Notes: generated by a model not told the origin, from the sequence alone. A DNA stretch of 64,000 bases from Bathynomus jamesi (GCA_023014485.1 JAJOZX010009050.1:1-64000), one strand, 5' to 3'; counted from the stretch's first letter, positions 46,356 through 58,156 are shown. Translations and numbers: made by a program.

Positions 46356-48030
46356 TATACCCTATTATAATTTAACATAAGAGGAGAAACGTGAGAGCTT
46401 ACAATAGATCCTACAGGTTTAATGATAAAGTAAAGTTCCTTACAGAATATTACCTCTTGATTGGACTGGAATAACCGAAAATAACAATGTGGGTTCTCAA
46501 GCACACTAATGGCTATATTCAACACATACTTTCCTCTTAAATCAAAAGTAATATCTAAAACTAAATACAACAGACAATGGCTCACCCCATCGCTCATTAT
46601 GGGTATTCAACGCAAGCATACACTCTTTAAATTATGGAAAACTGACATTATTACCGAAGAGACAAAAAATTTACTGTAACAGGCTTAATGGAGTGATCAT
46701 AGAGGAAAAGCAAATCACTCTTCTTCAAAAAGTGATCAACAAAAATCCAATCCTAAAATGTATGGAATACTTTGAAGAATTTAATTGAAACAAAAAAGTG
46801 AAATTCCTTGTCCTCCCTCACACAAGACGGAAATTCGAACCGTGATCGCAAAGATATCCATGTTATTAAACAACTTCTTTGCAAATATCATCTCCAACAC
46901 TGCACCCTCGATTCAAATACTGATCCTTACTGGCGACAATATATCCATAACAAACTCCAAACTAGTTTTTCTTTGATCTATTCCTATTGAACGATAGTTT
47001 TAGCAGTAAAATATCTGAAAAATAAAGATTCTGACGTCAATACGATTTCATTAAAAATATACAAATAAGGATCGAATAAACACACACAATAAACAATCGT
47101 ATACAATAAACTTATTAAATTCTTAATGAAATACGAGTTTTAACTAAAACATAGTTTGGGTTTAGAGGTGGATATACAAAGGAAGATGCCATAATCATAC
47201 TATCAGAAAATGAATATCAGTACAACAAAAAGAAACTGCTTTGGTTTTGCTCGACTTGTCTAAAGTACAGTATACGATACAATTTCGCATGAAATCTTAT
47301 TGAATAAACTTTACATTTACGGAAGAAGAGAAATATCCTCGAATGGTACAAATCGTATCTGACAAATCGTTATCAATACATTATATTAAAAGATAATTTA
47401 TAGAGAAGACGATGTTAAGTACAAGGATCCCTCAAAGATCAAATATTGGGCCATTACGATTTCTAATCCATGTCAACAATTTTAATCTCACAACCACATT
47501 AAATTGCGTACAATATGCAGAAGATAACACAACTACTTCTTCCATCATAAGTTAGACCTTCTCATAACTGAAACGAACATGCAATTGGAGTATTGGTACA
47601 GAAAATGTATATAAATTACAATACTCTTGCAAGGGTGAATAAAGTTAAAATTAGACGATAAACTAAATTTCAAAATTCATATACAAAATATCAAATAAAA
47701 AATATCAACATTTCTCTTCAAATTATTTTCTGCTCATATTATTAGGAATCTACAAACTAAATGCTTCATATCTGTATCAAATCTTCCATCATAATATACT
47801 GCACCAGAAATCATCCGAAACAAGATATTAGCTTCCCAAACACAACACCGCTTTAACACGAGACAATCAAAGACGTTCATCAGAAAACCGAAAGATAAAT
47901 TCCTCAGCTCATACAAGTCAGAACAGTGTATACACTTTGTTATTTCCATAATAAAAATGAATCTATATTCTTATTTAGCAAAACAAAAACAATAAAAGTA
48001 CTAAATGATAAAATAAAATTAAATAAACTC
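46356..48030 (+). mobile_element. Decayed non-LTR retrotransposon RT (unit 7)
   Basis: This relic is nearly identical to that of unit 1 (3740-5430), sharing small indels such as the CACACACAATAAACAATCG variant. Both places therefore descend from a recent block duplication. Confidence 0.72.
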
Positions 48031-48483
48031 AATTAATAAAGTATCTAATAATTAATTATTTATTATTTAAAAGTTTAGCTTCTTAAATCCCAACAAATAC
48101 CATTGTATAATCTTAGGTGAATTTTTGTATGTACTAATAAACATATGCATAGTGTATACATGTGTATATGTATATGTGTGTATTAATTTATGTATATGTA
48201 TATGTGTGTGTATGTGTGCGTTTCCTTGTCACGTCTAAAGTATGTCTTATTGCATCTGATCCTGAAAACGAACAAATAAAATAATACATTGTATTATTAT
48301 TATTATTATTATTATTTTCCCCCATTTTCACTTCTCTCATGTAATAAATAAATTGAATCCCATTAATTTTGCGTCAAAAGCTTCGATGCTTCCAACGGCA
48401 TATTCAGATTAGAATACTGTGAATATATTAATGTCATATCAGATATGTAAACTGTAAAGAAAAATATTGAAAATATTGTAAAA
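48031..48483. repeat. Array spacer with TG/TA-rich and ATT tracts
   Basis: It matches 5440-5884. An ATT tract is at about 48291-48314. No gene is seen. Confidence 0.7.
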
Positions 48484-48680
48484 TTTTATGTGGATCTTTC
48501 AAGCTATTTCCCCCCTAACATACTCTTTGCAACAATCACCCTCCCAATATTGATCTTTTCAACTATATCCCCCACAAAGTTTAAACTCTGCAAATTAACC
48601 AAAATAAGATAAGAAAACGATAACAACAAATGTATTATTTATTGCAAATATATAATAAATAGCGAAACATTTTTTACATA

Positions 48681-48840
48681 GGATAAAATTTGAATGCCCG
48701 GTTAGGTCAACTGTAGGCCCTTGACGATTGGTTAGGTTTAGTTGTGATATTTTCGTTAGTTTTAACGAAAATATCACTACTAAACCTAACCACTCGTCAA
48801 GGGCCTACAGTTGACGTAACCGGGCATTAAAATTTTATCC
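48681..48840. mobile_element. Palindromic foldback MITE (second copy)
   Basis: Nearly identical to 6080-6239, in the same relative position inside the composite element. Confidence 0.8.
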
Positions 48841-49784
48841 AAACCGGAAAGATGATAGAATATAATAAAATTTTCAAGATATGTATCTTATATAAATATC
48901 TTAAAAATTCTACAGGGTGTCCCATAAGTCCGGCATGATAGGAAAAATAATAAAAAAAGGCAAAGCAAAAGCTTTTATTTACAGAACGTGCTCAATATGT
49001 CCACCATTGTTTTCAATACACAAATTCAGACGTGATACCCAGTCAGCAAGCACACGGCGAATGATGTCAGGAGTAATGGTGTTACATGCCCCAATAATGG
49101 GCTGCCGCAAATGTTCAACACTCCTAATTTTCTTTGCGTATACCAGCGCTTTCAAGTGGCCCCAGAGATAAAAATCTAGTCGCGTGAGATCCGGGCTTCT
49201 AGCTGGCCATTCCACAGGCCCTCGACGTCCTATCCAATAACCAGGGAATTGTTGGTACAGGTATTCCCTTACTTGGGTGCTGTAATGTGCAGGACCGCCG
49301 TCTTGCCAAATGATGTCCTAAACACGAATTTAACAAGCATTTTCTAATCCAACAAATTTTGAATCCCCCCCACCCCCCTTGAAATTTTGCCCCTCCCCTT
49401 TTCCTAAAAACCCCATATATCTAACAAACTATCAACTTTATTGAAAAATGTTATAGAATAAAAATGATTTAGAATCAAACGTTCTATTAGAAAAGTTCAT
49501 TAAGATAGAAAGTTACTTAATTTTGAAAATTTTCATTTTCTTTTGTCCAAGAGCACCTTATTGTATTAATATAAAATAAGGTGCTTAAGTTACATTATTT
49601 ATGAGTATATTGTGAGTATAATCCAAATTTAAAAATCCTTTTTTACATTGAATTTTAATAAACAAGCATTGTTTTTACTCTTATTGTTTCTTTTCAGACT
49701 GCTTTATTTGAAAAATAAATAAAAAATGAGTCAAACAGCTACAAAAAGCATGACTTTATTCTTGGTCGCTTGCAGGCTGATATT

Positions 49785-52007
49785 ATGAGTTCATCTAAAA
49801 TTGTTTTACCATCCAATAAAGATGTTCTAAGCCATTTTATTTATTTACGGAGAATGCAGTATAAGGGTCCAAAAGTTACAAAAGATTCTACTGTTAATGA
49901 AGTTCTACAGAAGCTACTAATAATATGGCAAAAAGCATGCATTCCTACTATAGATATTAGTAAAAACCCTAAAGGCAGGAAGATGCTGTTAAATCTAGAA
50001 GAAATGCATAATAATTTAATCAAGCACAAAAAAAGAGCAAGCTTTGAAAATGAACTCTCTAATTTCATGAAAATTATGGATTCCCTTTTTGACATCTCTT
50101 CTCAAAATGCCGTTGAATTAATCCAAAAAGACCGCATGAGAACTGAGCCTCAGAAAGCATATGATATTTCATTCTTAGAAGATCAAAGAACAAAACGAGA
50201 AACATGTTTAGGTTTGCTAGATGCAGATTATGCATCAAAAGTACAGCGCAAGTACATTAGATTAGAGAAAGAGAAGAAACGCAAAGAGAAACATAAATCA
50301 GTGAAGCAAGTGAGTGCTACAGCCAGAACATCAGAGACCCTTCTTTCTAGCACGACCAGTTCTGAGACAGACAGCTATGAAGAGTTTCCGACAGAACCTA
50401 CAGCAGGACCTTCAAATGCTTCCAGCCCCAAAAATATTCTTGCCTCGCCATTGGTTTCCTCCACTGCAGACAGACTTAATCTCTCTATTGGACAACGGAC
50501 TGTTTTTGCTGCTGCAGTAGCCATTAGGTGTGGCAAGGATATTGAAAAACTGTCTCTCTCCAGGACCACATCTGCAAGAGCCGCTCGAAAGACAAGAAAA
50601 CGAAAATATGAAACTTGCATCAAGGATTTTACTCCTCCTGATCACTGCCTAGTACATTGGGATAGCAAGCTGCTTACTAAATCATGTTCAGAACAAGAAG
50701 ACCGCCTTGCAATACTTGTTACTGGATACCCAAATGTAGAAAAACTTTTATCAGTTTCTATAATAGATGATTCCACTGGATTGTCTCAAGCCACTTCTGT
50801 ATTTCAAAGTATTGAAAAATGGAACTTGAAGCAAAATGTCTTTGGAGTATCATTTGATACCACTGCATCCAATTCAGGATGGATGAAAGGTTCCTGTAAG
50901 TTACTTGAAGAACTTTTGCAAAAGAAATTGATTTGGTTAGCATGCCGCCATCATGTGGCTGAAAGAGTTTTGTGTGCTGTGTATGAAACCATTTTTGGCC
51001 CAAGTAAATCTCCTGAGTTTGAGTTATTCAAAGAATTTCGCGAGTCTAAATGGAAGAAAATTAATACGAAATCTACATACAATGTTCTTGATGTTAAATC
51101 AAGGTATCAAAGAGGCCTAAAGGAAGAATGTGTAGAATTTATGACCCAATGTTTAAGAAAATCTGACTGCTTTCCACGTGATGACTATAAGGAAGTTGCT
51201 GAAACAACTTTAATGCTTTTAGGAGAGGTTTCCAGAGAAAACAGTCATTGGCGGAAACCTGGTGCAATGCACCGTGCCAGGTGGATGGCAATGATTTTGT
51301 ATACAAATAAAATGTATGCTTTTGCCCACCAAGCATCATATGATGAATCATTGATTAAGAAATTAAAGAGAATGTGTCTATTTAATGCATTAATTTATGG
51401 AAAATACTGGCTTTTATGTTCTAATTCACTAGATAGTCCAGCTAATGATCTGAAGTTTTATCATGATTTGGTGAATTACAAGAAGGAAGATAGGGAAGTT
51501 GCAAATGCTGCTTTGAAATCTTTTGCCAATCATTACTGGTATTTGACGGAGGAAGTGGTCCCTTTGAGTTTCTTTGGATCGCTAAGTAATGATGAAAAAG
51601 ATAAGATCGCAAAATCCTTAAACAAATATCCAGTTCCAGAAAATTATGTATGTGGGCAACCTGTTTTCCCCATTTTAAAGGAAGACACAAAGCTTCATCA
51701 GCTAGTAGGTCCAATTTCATGGCATTTATTTCAATGCTGTGGGTCAAAACCAGACTCATGGATAAAGAAACCAGCATCAACATGGGAAGAGGTCGATGAC
51801 TACAACAAACTAAAAAACATTCTTTCATCTATTAGAGTAGTCAATGATACCGCTGAAAGAGGAATCAAGCTGGTTCAAGACTTTCATGACAAATGTCAAA
51901 ATGAAGAAGAATTTCAAGGTCTTTTGCAAATTGTGGAAGAGAATAGAAGACTAATTCCTGATCCTAGTAAAGAGACTCTTAAAAGAATGAAACTCAGTAA
52001 AGAATAG
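49785..52007 (+). CDS. Putative DNA transposase, 740 aa, RNase H-fold-like
   Basis: The only intact transposon gene in the window. I choose ATG 49785. The frame is open from TTG 49770, and CTTGCAG just upstream resembles a splice acceptor, so a short 5' exon from ATG 49726 is possible. Residue numbers count from 49770. Residues 1-180 are helical and basic; 185-235 are Ser/Thr-rich and probably disordered. The core has HWDSK (Asp298), VSFDTTASN (Asp363), CRHHVAE (392-398), MHRARWMA (500-507) and NDTAERG (Glu696). Asp298, Asp363 and Glu696 are plausible catalytic residues with a long helical insertion before the Glu, as in hAT-type enzymes. The superfamily is not assigned. It would act in the nucleus on the long inverted repeats around it. 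Confidence 0.75.
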   Translation: MSSSKIVLPSNKDVLSHFIYLRRMQYKGPKVTKDSTVNEVLQKLLIIWQKACIPTIDISKNPKGRKMLLNLEEMHNNLIKHKKRASFENELSNFMKIMDSLFDISSQNAVELIQKDRMRTEPQKAYDISFLEDQRTKRETCLGLLDADYASKVQRKYIRLEKEKKRKEKHKSVKQVSATARTSETLLSSTTSSETDSYEEFPTEPTAGPSNASSPKNILASPLVSSTADRLNLSIGQRTVFAAAVAIRCGKDIEKLSLSRTTSARAARKTRKRKYETCIKDFTPPDHCLVHWDSKLLTKSCSEQEDRLAILVTGYPNVEKLLSVSIIDDSTGLSQATSVFQSIEKWNLKQNVFGVSFDTTASNSGWMKGSCKLLEELLQKKLIWLACRHHVAERVLCAVYETIFGPSKSPEFELFKEFRESKWKKINTKSTYNVLDVKSRYQRGLKEECVEFMTQCLRKSDCFPRDDYKEVAETTLMLLGEVSRENSHWRKPGAMHRARWMAMILYTNKMYAFAHQASYDESLIKKLKRMCLFNALIYGKYWLLCSNSLDSPANDLKFYHDLVNYKKEDREVANAALKSFANHYWYLTEEVVPLSFFGSLSNDEKDKIAKSLNKYPVPENYVCGQPVFPILKEDTKLHQLVGPISWHLFQCCGSKPDSWIKKPASTWEEVDDYNKLKNILSSIRVVNDTAERGIKLVQDFHDKCQNEEEFQGLLQIVEENRRLIPDPSKETLKRMKLSKE

Positions 52008-52469
52008 TTCATTAACAGATAGATTAGGTATTTTTATTTGCAGAGATTGTTTTAATTTAGAAGAGGCTGATTTTTTTTTGTTATTAAATATACCATAAAT
52101 TGTCTTTTCTTATTTTTATGTTTAAAAAGCTCTTATATCAATGATTTCTAATTAGGAAACTTGTTTCTTTTTATTTTTTTGAGGAAAGTGTTGAATAAAG
52201 GAAAAAAAAAACGATGGGACCTCACAACTATAGATAAAGTGTTAATTTTTAGCTTTATTTTATATATATATAGTTTTGAGGTTGTCCTCACTTTGTATAG
52301 GCTAGTTATAATAAAAACTAATTATGATTTGCATTATAACTAGCAAATACAAAGCCCATCGCCGCGAAGCTGCATTGGGGTGATGCTTCAAAGGTGGCGG
52401 TAACACCTTATTTAAGAAGAAGGCACTGCAAGCAAAAAATGTTTTTAATTTAAATTTTTAAAAAATAAA
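52008..52469. other. 3' region of the long-TIR transposon
   Basis: AT-rich sequence with AATAAA near 52192 and a possible second open frame of 60 codons that I do not consider a gene. Confidence 0.5.
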
Positions 52470-53697
52470 TGAAAATTTTCAAAATTAAGTAAATTTCTAT
52501 TTTGATGAACTTTTCTAATAGAACTTTTGATTCTAAATCATTTTATTCTATAACATTTTTCGATAAAGTTGATAGTGTTTGAGATATATGGGGTTTTTAG
52601 GAAAAGGGGATGCGCAAAATTTCAAGGGGGGGTGGGGGGGGATTCAAAATTTGTCGGATTAGAAAATGCCTGTAAAATTCGTGTTTAGGACATCATTTGG
52701 CACAACATTAGACTCCTGGACCTTGACTTTTTGAAAATGACCCAAAAATGGTACACCCTAAGGTAGGTGCCTCCAGTGGCATGTTCATCGAAAAAGAGAG
52801 GGCCTATGATGCGATCCTTCCAAATGCCACACCATACCATCACCCGAGATGCACCTTGTTCCTTTGAAGAGGTATACCAGTGAGGGTTGTTTTGAGACCA
52901 GTAGCGGGTGTTCTGTCGATTTACCCACCATTTCCATAAAAAACAGCCTCGTCACTGAACAGAATGGTGGACGGGAAATTGGCATCCCGAGCATATTGTT
53001 CCGTAGCCCATTCACAAAATTCCATCCGCCGGTCGGGATCATCATCTTCGCTTAATTTCTGTAGGATCTGAAGTTTATATGGATGCCATTTGTGAGCCTG
53101 AAGAATGCGATGGATGCTACTTTTCGACACTCCTGTCTCGGCGGACAATCGCCGAAGAGACTTATTGGGCCTTCTGTTAAAATGAGCCAGGATAGCAGTC
53201 GCTGTATCATCGTCAGTGGACCTCCTTGAAGGTCCACTGCGTGGTTTATCTTCTATGGATCCTGTTTCCTTAAAATTTGCAACAAGTCTGCTAACACAAC
53301 TCTGTGTTATTGGCTCGCGGTCTGGATGCAGTCTGTTAAATTCAGCAACGGCCTCTCTTTGACTCCGATTTCCTATGAGTAGAATTATGGATTCGTTCTT
53401 CCTTGCTCACAGACATTATGGCCTGTAGAAAGAGAAAAATATGAATTATGGTTTGTAGAAATAGAAAAATATGAATTATGGTTTGTAGAAATAGAAAAAT
53501 ATGAATTATGGTTTGTAGAAATAGAAAAATACAAATTTCTCCTATGATGCCGGACTTATGGGACACCCTGTATTATGTAAATAAGATAAGTAAAACCTGT
53601 TAAATTATCTCCCCTCCCCGCAATATTGATCTTTTAAACTATGTTCCCCCCCTCTCTGAAGCTGGGGAGTGAAATAGTTGAAAAGATCCTTTTATGT

Positions 53698-54390
53698 AAC
53701 TTGTTTTGTTTTTGTGAATAAATTTTTTTTTTTTTTTTTTTTAATAAATGTTTGTTGTCAGTTTATACCTTATTTTATATACATATATACTGTATGTATA
53801 TTATAAAGAAAATAAGAGTGAGTGTAAAACACCTTATGGAGAATCAGAAGAAAAGAGTATTAAATAGTAGAAATTGTAAAAAGACAGTGGGTCTAACATT
53901 TACAAGGACGTTTCGTGAACTATCCATTGTACACTTTTATGGCTTCATAAATACAAAATTAGTCATTTTGAAAATGAAACAAGACCAAGAAAAAATAAAA
54001 GAATAAAAAGAGTATAACTTAATTTCTCTTTGAAAGACAATTTCAAATATTCATGATGTAAAAAAATATATTTACAAGGTCGTTTTCTTATTTGTAGCTT
54101 TGCTTCAATTCGACATTCAAAATAAATATAGCAAATCGTAACTTACTCTAAATCAACTTAAACAAATATAAAATAACAACTGAATCTATAATTCAAAGCA
54201 TGGAAAGGATAAATTTCACATAACAAAAGCATTTTCATATCCAACTTCAAGGCAATTGATCATTGGTGTAAGAGTAAGTTTATTTTAGAAATAAATAGTA
54301 ATTCGATGTAATTAATTCAATCGAAAAGAGTAAAATCATTGAAATTTATGAAAATGAGAATATTAACGGAGAATAAATTGGAAAACAAAA
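53698..54390. repeat. Array spacer upstream of FReD copy 8
   Basis: Almost identical to 7656-8349. No gene is seen. Confidence 0.75.
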
Positions 54391-54635
54391 CAAATAATAA
54401 AAGCTCATCTACTTTGGAGTAATCTCATTTGAGACGCCCACTTCAGCATTTCCTAAATGCACCAGACAGGAAAAGGACAATAAAAAATGAGGGTTCGCCC
54501 ACAAAATCCACGATCTTTACAGATATTCTGAGCCATGATAATGCCCTGAAAGAATCTATAAAAAGGAAAGAGTTTTTGAAATGTGTATAAATATTAGAAG
54601 CCGCTTTTAGGACACCTTAAACAAGAAGAGTAAAT
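54391..54635 (+). promoter_or_regulatory. Proximal promoter of FReD copy 8
   Basis: TCTCATTTGAGA is at 54423-54434 and TATAAAAAGG starts at 54557, 79 bp before ATG. Confidence 0.75.
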
Positions 54636-55550
54636 ATGGTTGAATCCAACCTTCTGATCTCACTCTTGATCATTGTTTTAGTGAGCAAATTTGGTTGTGG
54701 AAAGATGAGTGAATCTACGATGATAGAACTTTACAACCTTTACGAAGAGATTGGATTCTCTCCTGCGTGCGTGTCTCAAACTCTGGCGCACTGTGAGAAC
54801 TCTGCAAGTGATTCCTTAATGCATGGAATGAAAGTACAAACGCATTCGATTCAAAACTTGATAGACAATTTCAAAGAAGTTAAAAACCCTCCTCGAAACT
54901 GTGCAGACCTTTTTAACATCGGCGATAAAGTGTCTGGGGTTCGAACAGTGTACCCTTTCAGCTTTTGCGAAAATCGACCCGTTTCCGTTTTTTGCGATCA
55001 AACTACTGACGGAGGCGGATGGACGGTAATTCAACATCGTGAGGCTCTTCCACAAAGAGAAAACGTCTTCAGGAAATGGATAGAGTACAAACTAGGTTTC
55101 GGAAAACTAGAGGGAGAATTCTGGCTCGGTCTCGACAACATTCACGCACTCGTTAGCAACACTCTAATGGAACTGAGAGTGGACCTTGAGGACTTCGATG
55201 GGAAAAAGCGTTGGGCAAAGTACGAACACTTTTACATCGGACACGCCACTCACAAATACCTCTTGGATTTGGTAGAATATTCCGGAAATGCCGGAAATTC
55301 ATTAAATTATCAAAACGGTCAAAAATTTTCAACAAAAGATCAAGACAACGACATGTCTGGGAACAATTGTGCTGAGAAATATCGCGGTGCATGGTGGTAT
55401 GAAGCATGTCATGATTCCAACCTGAATGGGTACCAACATGAAGGCAATCACACTTCATCCGCTGATGGCATCAACTGGAAGGAGTTCCGTGGTCTTCAAT
55501 ACTCTCTGAAAACAACAACCCTCAGCCTCAGACCAAAATTCAAAAACTAA
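54636..55550 (+). CDS. FReD copy 8, secreted fibrinogen-domain lectin (mosaic)
   Basis: Intact 304-codon single-exon gene with signal peptide, N-terminal Cys pair and complete fibrinogen domain. Up to about codon 235 it is nearly identical to copy 2; differences include Phe145 to Val, Asp203 to His (IGHATHK) and Gly213 to Val. From the calcium loop onward (DNDMSGNNC, then KYRGAWWYEACHDSNLNG, SSADGINWKEFRGLQYS) it follows copy 3, and the 3' flank with CTA and GAAGAA tracts is also copy-3-like. The pocket carries Glu and Asp, giving it a more acidic character. The usual AATAAA in the 3' flank reads AATATA here. Confidence 0.92.
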   Translation: MVESNLLISLLIIVLVSKFGCGKMSESTMIELYNLYEEIGFSPACVSQTLAHCENSASDSLMHGMKVQTHSIQNLIDNFKEVKNPPRNCADLFNIGDKVSGVRTVYPFSFCENRPVSVFCDQTTDGGGWTVIQHREALPQRENVFRKWIEYKLGFGKLEGEFWLGLDNIHALVSNTLMELRVDLEDFDGKKRWAKYEHFYIGHATHKYLLDLVEYSGNAGNSLNYQNGQKFSTKDQDNDMSGNNCAEKYRGAWWYEACHDSNLNGYQHEGNHTSSADGINWKEFRGLQYSLKTTTLSLRPKFKN

Positions 55551-55970
55551 AATCACAAATAATTATAGTTATTTCTTGATATCATATTTATTGTATTTAC
55601 AGACAAAAACTATATCTCACAAAATTTTCTAGGATTTGCTTATTGTACTACTACACTACTACTACTACTACTACTAATAATAATAATAATAATAATAATA
55701 ATAGGAAAAAGAAGAAGGAGAAGAAGAAGAAGAAGAAGAATAACTTGTAAAAAGTTGCAGTAGTATTTTTCCTGACTTTAATAACATCTGTATTAATGAC
55801 ATATTACAAATTTATTTGAAGATTTTTTCATATGATACATTTGTTATAAAATGAAAAATATATATTGTTTGGAAGAAATGTATTTTTGAACCAATATTCT
55901 CATTTTAAAAATCCTTTCGCAAAAACATTGAATTAATGGCATTTTTCCTAAAAATGGTGTGTATGGTCCC

Positions 55971-56034
<64 letters not shown>

Positions 56035-56369
56035 GTAAAATGAAAGATAAGGAAATTATTTTTACACAAAAATATAATGAATATTATCATATTCTGTATT
56101 TCCACTTAATCCACTAAGAAAATTAGCCACCGCCTCTGTTTTATCTATCCCTATTCAATACATTTTCTATGAATGAAAAAAGCCGCAAAAGAGTGAAAGC
56201 TCTTAAAGATATTGGCAATGATTACACACGATTTAACGTTTCTGCTCAAAATACTCAATTTGTGATGAACAAAGATGAAAATTTCAAAGCAATTGAAATT
56301 TTGATAAAATTATTTAAAAAACGCTGAAACCCATTTCTTAACTGAGGTAATTAATTAGTTATTTAATTA

Positions 56370-56431
<62 letters not shown>

Positions 56432-56530
56432 TAACAGTAATAATACTACTACTAATACTAATACTAACAGGTGACATTTTTATCTTAACATTTAGACTAG
56501 TGTTAAAATGAGTTGTTTCTAACTTTCATG
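55551..56530. repeat. 3' flank of unit 8 with CTA, AAT, GAA and GA tracts
   Basis: CTA/AAT tracts at about 55644-55703, GAAGAA at about 55706-55740, GA tract at about 55975-56030 and AAT tract at about 56371-56428. It matches the flanks of copies 1 and 3. No gene is seen. Confidence 0.75.
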
Positions 56531-56535
56531 ATGGA

Positions 56536-57043
56536 AAGGCTCTTCCACAAAGAGAGAACTTCTTCAGGAAATGGACAGAGTACAAACTAGGTTTCGGAAA
56601 AATTGAGGGAGAATTTTGGATTGGGCTCGACAACATTCACGCTCTCGTTAGGAACACTCTAATGGAACTGAGAGTGGACCTTGAGGATTTCGATGGGAAA
56701 AAGCGTTGGGCAAAGTACGAACACTTTTACATCGGAGACGCCACTCACAAATATCTCTTAGATTTGGGAGAATATTCCGGAAACGCCGGCGACGGGTTAG
56801 GGATTCACAGCGGTCAAAAATTTCAACGAAAGATCAAGACAATGACACGTATTCGAAAAATTGTGCTGAGAAATACCGCGGTGCATGGTGGTATGCAGCA
56901 TGTCATCATTCCAACCTGAATAGGTACCAACATGAAGGCAATCACACTTCACTAGGTGATGGCATCAACTGGCTCAAACTCCATGGGGATCACTATTCTT
57001 TCAAACAACATCTCTGAGCCTCAGACCAAAATTCAAAACCTAA
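56536..57043 (+). pseudogene. FReD copy 9, 5'-truncated fragment
   Basis: Homology starts in the middle of the fibrinogen domain (ALPQREN, about residue 137) with no promoter or signal peptide. The junction joins the array block that usually precedes the RT relic, at AAAGGCTCTTCC. Two single-base deletions (near 56820 in a T run and near 57004 in an A run) break the frame further. The pocket residues are of the AACHH type and the 3' flank with an AAT tract is present. Confidence 0.85.
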
Positions 57044-57131
57044 AACAACAAAGAATTATTTCTTGATATCAAATTTATTGTATATACAAAGAAACACTAT
57101 ATCTCATAAAATTTTCTAGGATTTGCATGTT

Positions 57132-57175
<44 letters not shown>

Positions 57176-57450
57176 TTGTAAATAGTTGAAGTAGTATTTC
57201 CCTGACTTCATTTACTGTATTTGTACTAATGACGCATTAAAAATTTATATTAATTTTTATAAGAATTTTTAATGTGATACATTTGTTAAAATGAAAAATA
57301 AATATTGTTTAATTAAAATATATTGAAAATATATTGAAATTTATGTATTTTTCACCAATATTCTCATTGTAACAATTCTTTTGCTAAAATATCGAATTAC
57401 TGGCATTTTTCTTCAAACTGATGTGTACTGTCCTAAAATAAAGATAAGTT

Positions 57451-57505
<55 letters not shown>

Positions 57506-58100
57506 AAAATTATTTTTATCCAATAAAAATTATATATTTCCATATTCTTTATTTGTACTTAACCTATTAAGAAAAGTGGCCACCGCCAATATTTTATCTT
57601 TTTATTTTCAATACGTTTTTTATGAATGAAGAAAGACGCAAAAGATTGGAAATTCATGAAGATTTTGGCTAATTACACACAATTTAACGTTTCTGCTCAA
57701 AATACTCCATTTGTGATAAATAAAGATAAAAATTGTCAAAGCAATGTTAATTTCTGTAGCATTATTTTGAACGAGGGTTGAACTCATTTCTTAACTGAGG
57801 TAATTAATTAATTAATTAATAATAATGACAATATGATAATAATAGTAATAATAATGATAATAATAATAATATTAATAATAATGATAATAATAGTAATAAT
57901 AATAATAATAATAATAACAATAATAATAATGATAATTGACATTTTAAACTCAATATTTATATAAGGGTTAAAATTTAATTGTATCCAACTTTAATGAAGG
58001 AAATTATTTCATTCACTTTTGTCAAATTTAAAATTTGACGAAATATATTTTTTAAGGAATTAATATAAGCAAATTTATGATGATGTAGTGTGACTAAACG
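57044..58100. repeat. 3' flank of copy 9 with AAT and GA tracts
   Basis: AAT tract at about 57133-57172, AATAAA near 57296, GA tract at about 57456-57500 and a long impure AAT/GAT tract at about 57819-57932. It is more diverged than the other flanks. No gene is seen. Confidence 0.7.
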
Positions 58101-58156
58101 TTTATCCTCTTAAGAATTTAAACAAAACATGAAAAATATAATAGCTTACTATTGAT

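Larger units (their letters stand above)
49307..52760 (+). mobile_element. Long-TIR DNA transposon of unassigned superfamily
   Basis: Inverted repeats of about 231 bp, highly similar (49306-49536 and 52470-52700), frame one large gene. The inner mark is CCAAATGATGTCCTAAACAC and its inverse. The right side continues about 60 bp beyond the left repeat's limit (to a CCCTAA end), so the left terminus seems truncated together with adjacent mariner sequence. No target duplication can be read for this reason. Absence from the paralogous mariner at 6312-7525 shows it inserted after the block duplication, or was lost there. Confidence 0.82.
48913..53570 (-). mobile_element. DD41D mariner element split by a transposon
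   Basis: Terminal repeats and flanking TA match 6312-7525. The C-terminal transposase part lies at 48979-49306 and the N-terminal part at 52761-53415. About 69 bp corresponding to 6706-6774 are missing at the split, including sequence near the second catalytic Asp. The N-terminal side also has a fourfold repeat near 53430-53530 (AAATATGAATTATGGTTTGT units), against two units in the other copy. Confidence 0.88.
48492..53689. mobile_element. Second composite element with 8-bp duplication, nested stack
   Basis: It has the same ends and the same TTTTATGT duplication (48484-48491, 53690-53697) as 5893-7647. It contains the palindromic MITE, the mariner element and, inside the mariner, a further 3.4-kb transposon. 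Confidence 0.85.

Noticed and set aside
49770..49784. TTG start of the 745-codon transposase frame
   Set aside because: A eukaryotic gene is unlikely to start at TTG; ATG at 49785 or splicing from an upstream exon is more plausible.
53430..53540. Short direct repeats as a CRISPR-like array
   Set aside because: The units are contiguous without unique spacers and lie inside a mariner element; the sequence is eukaryotic.
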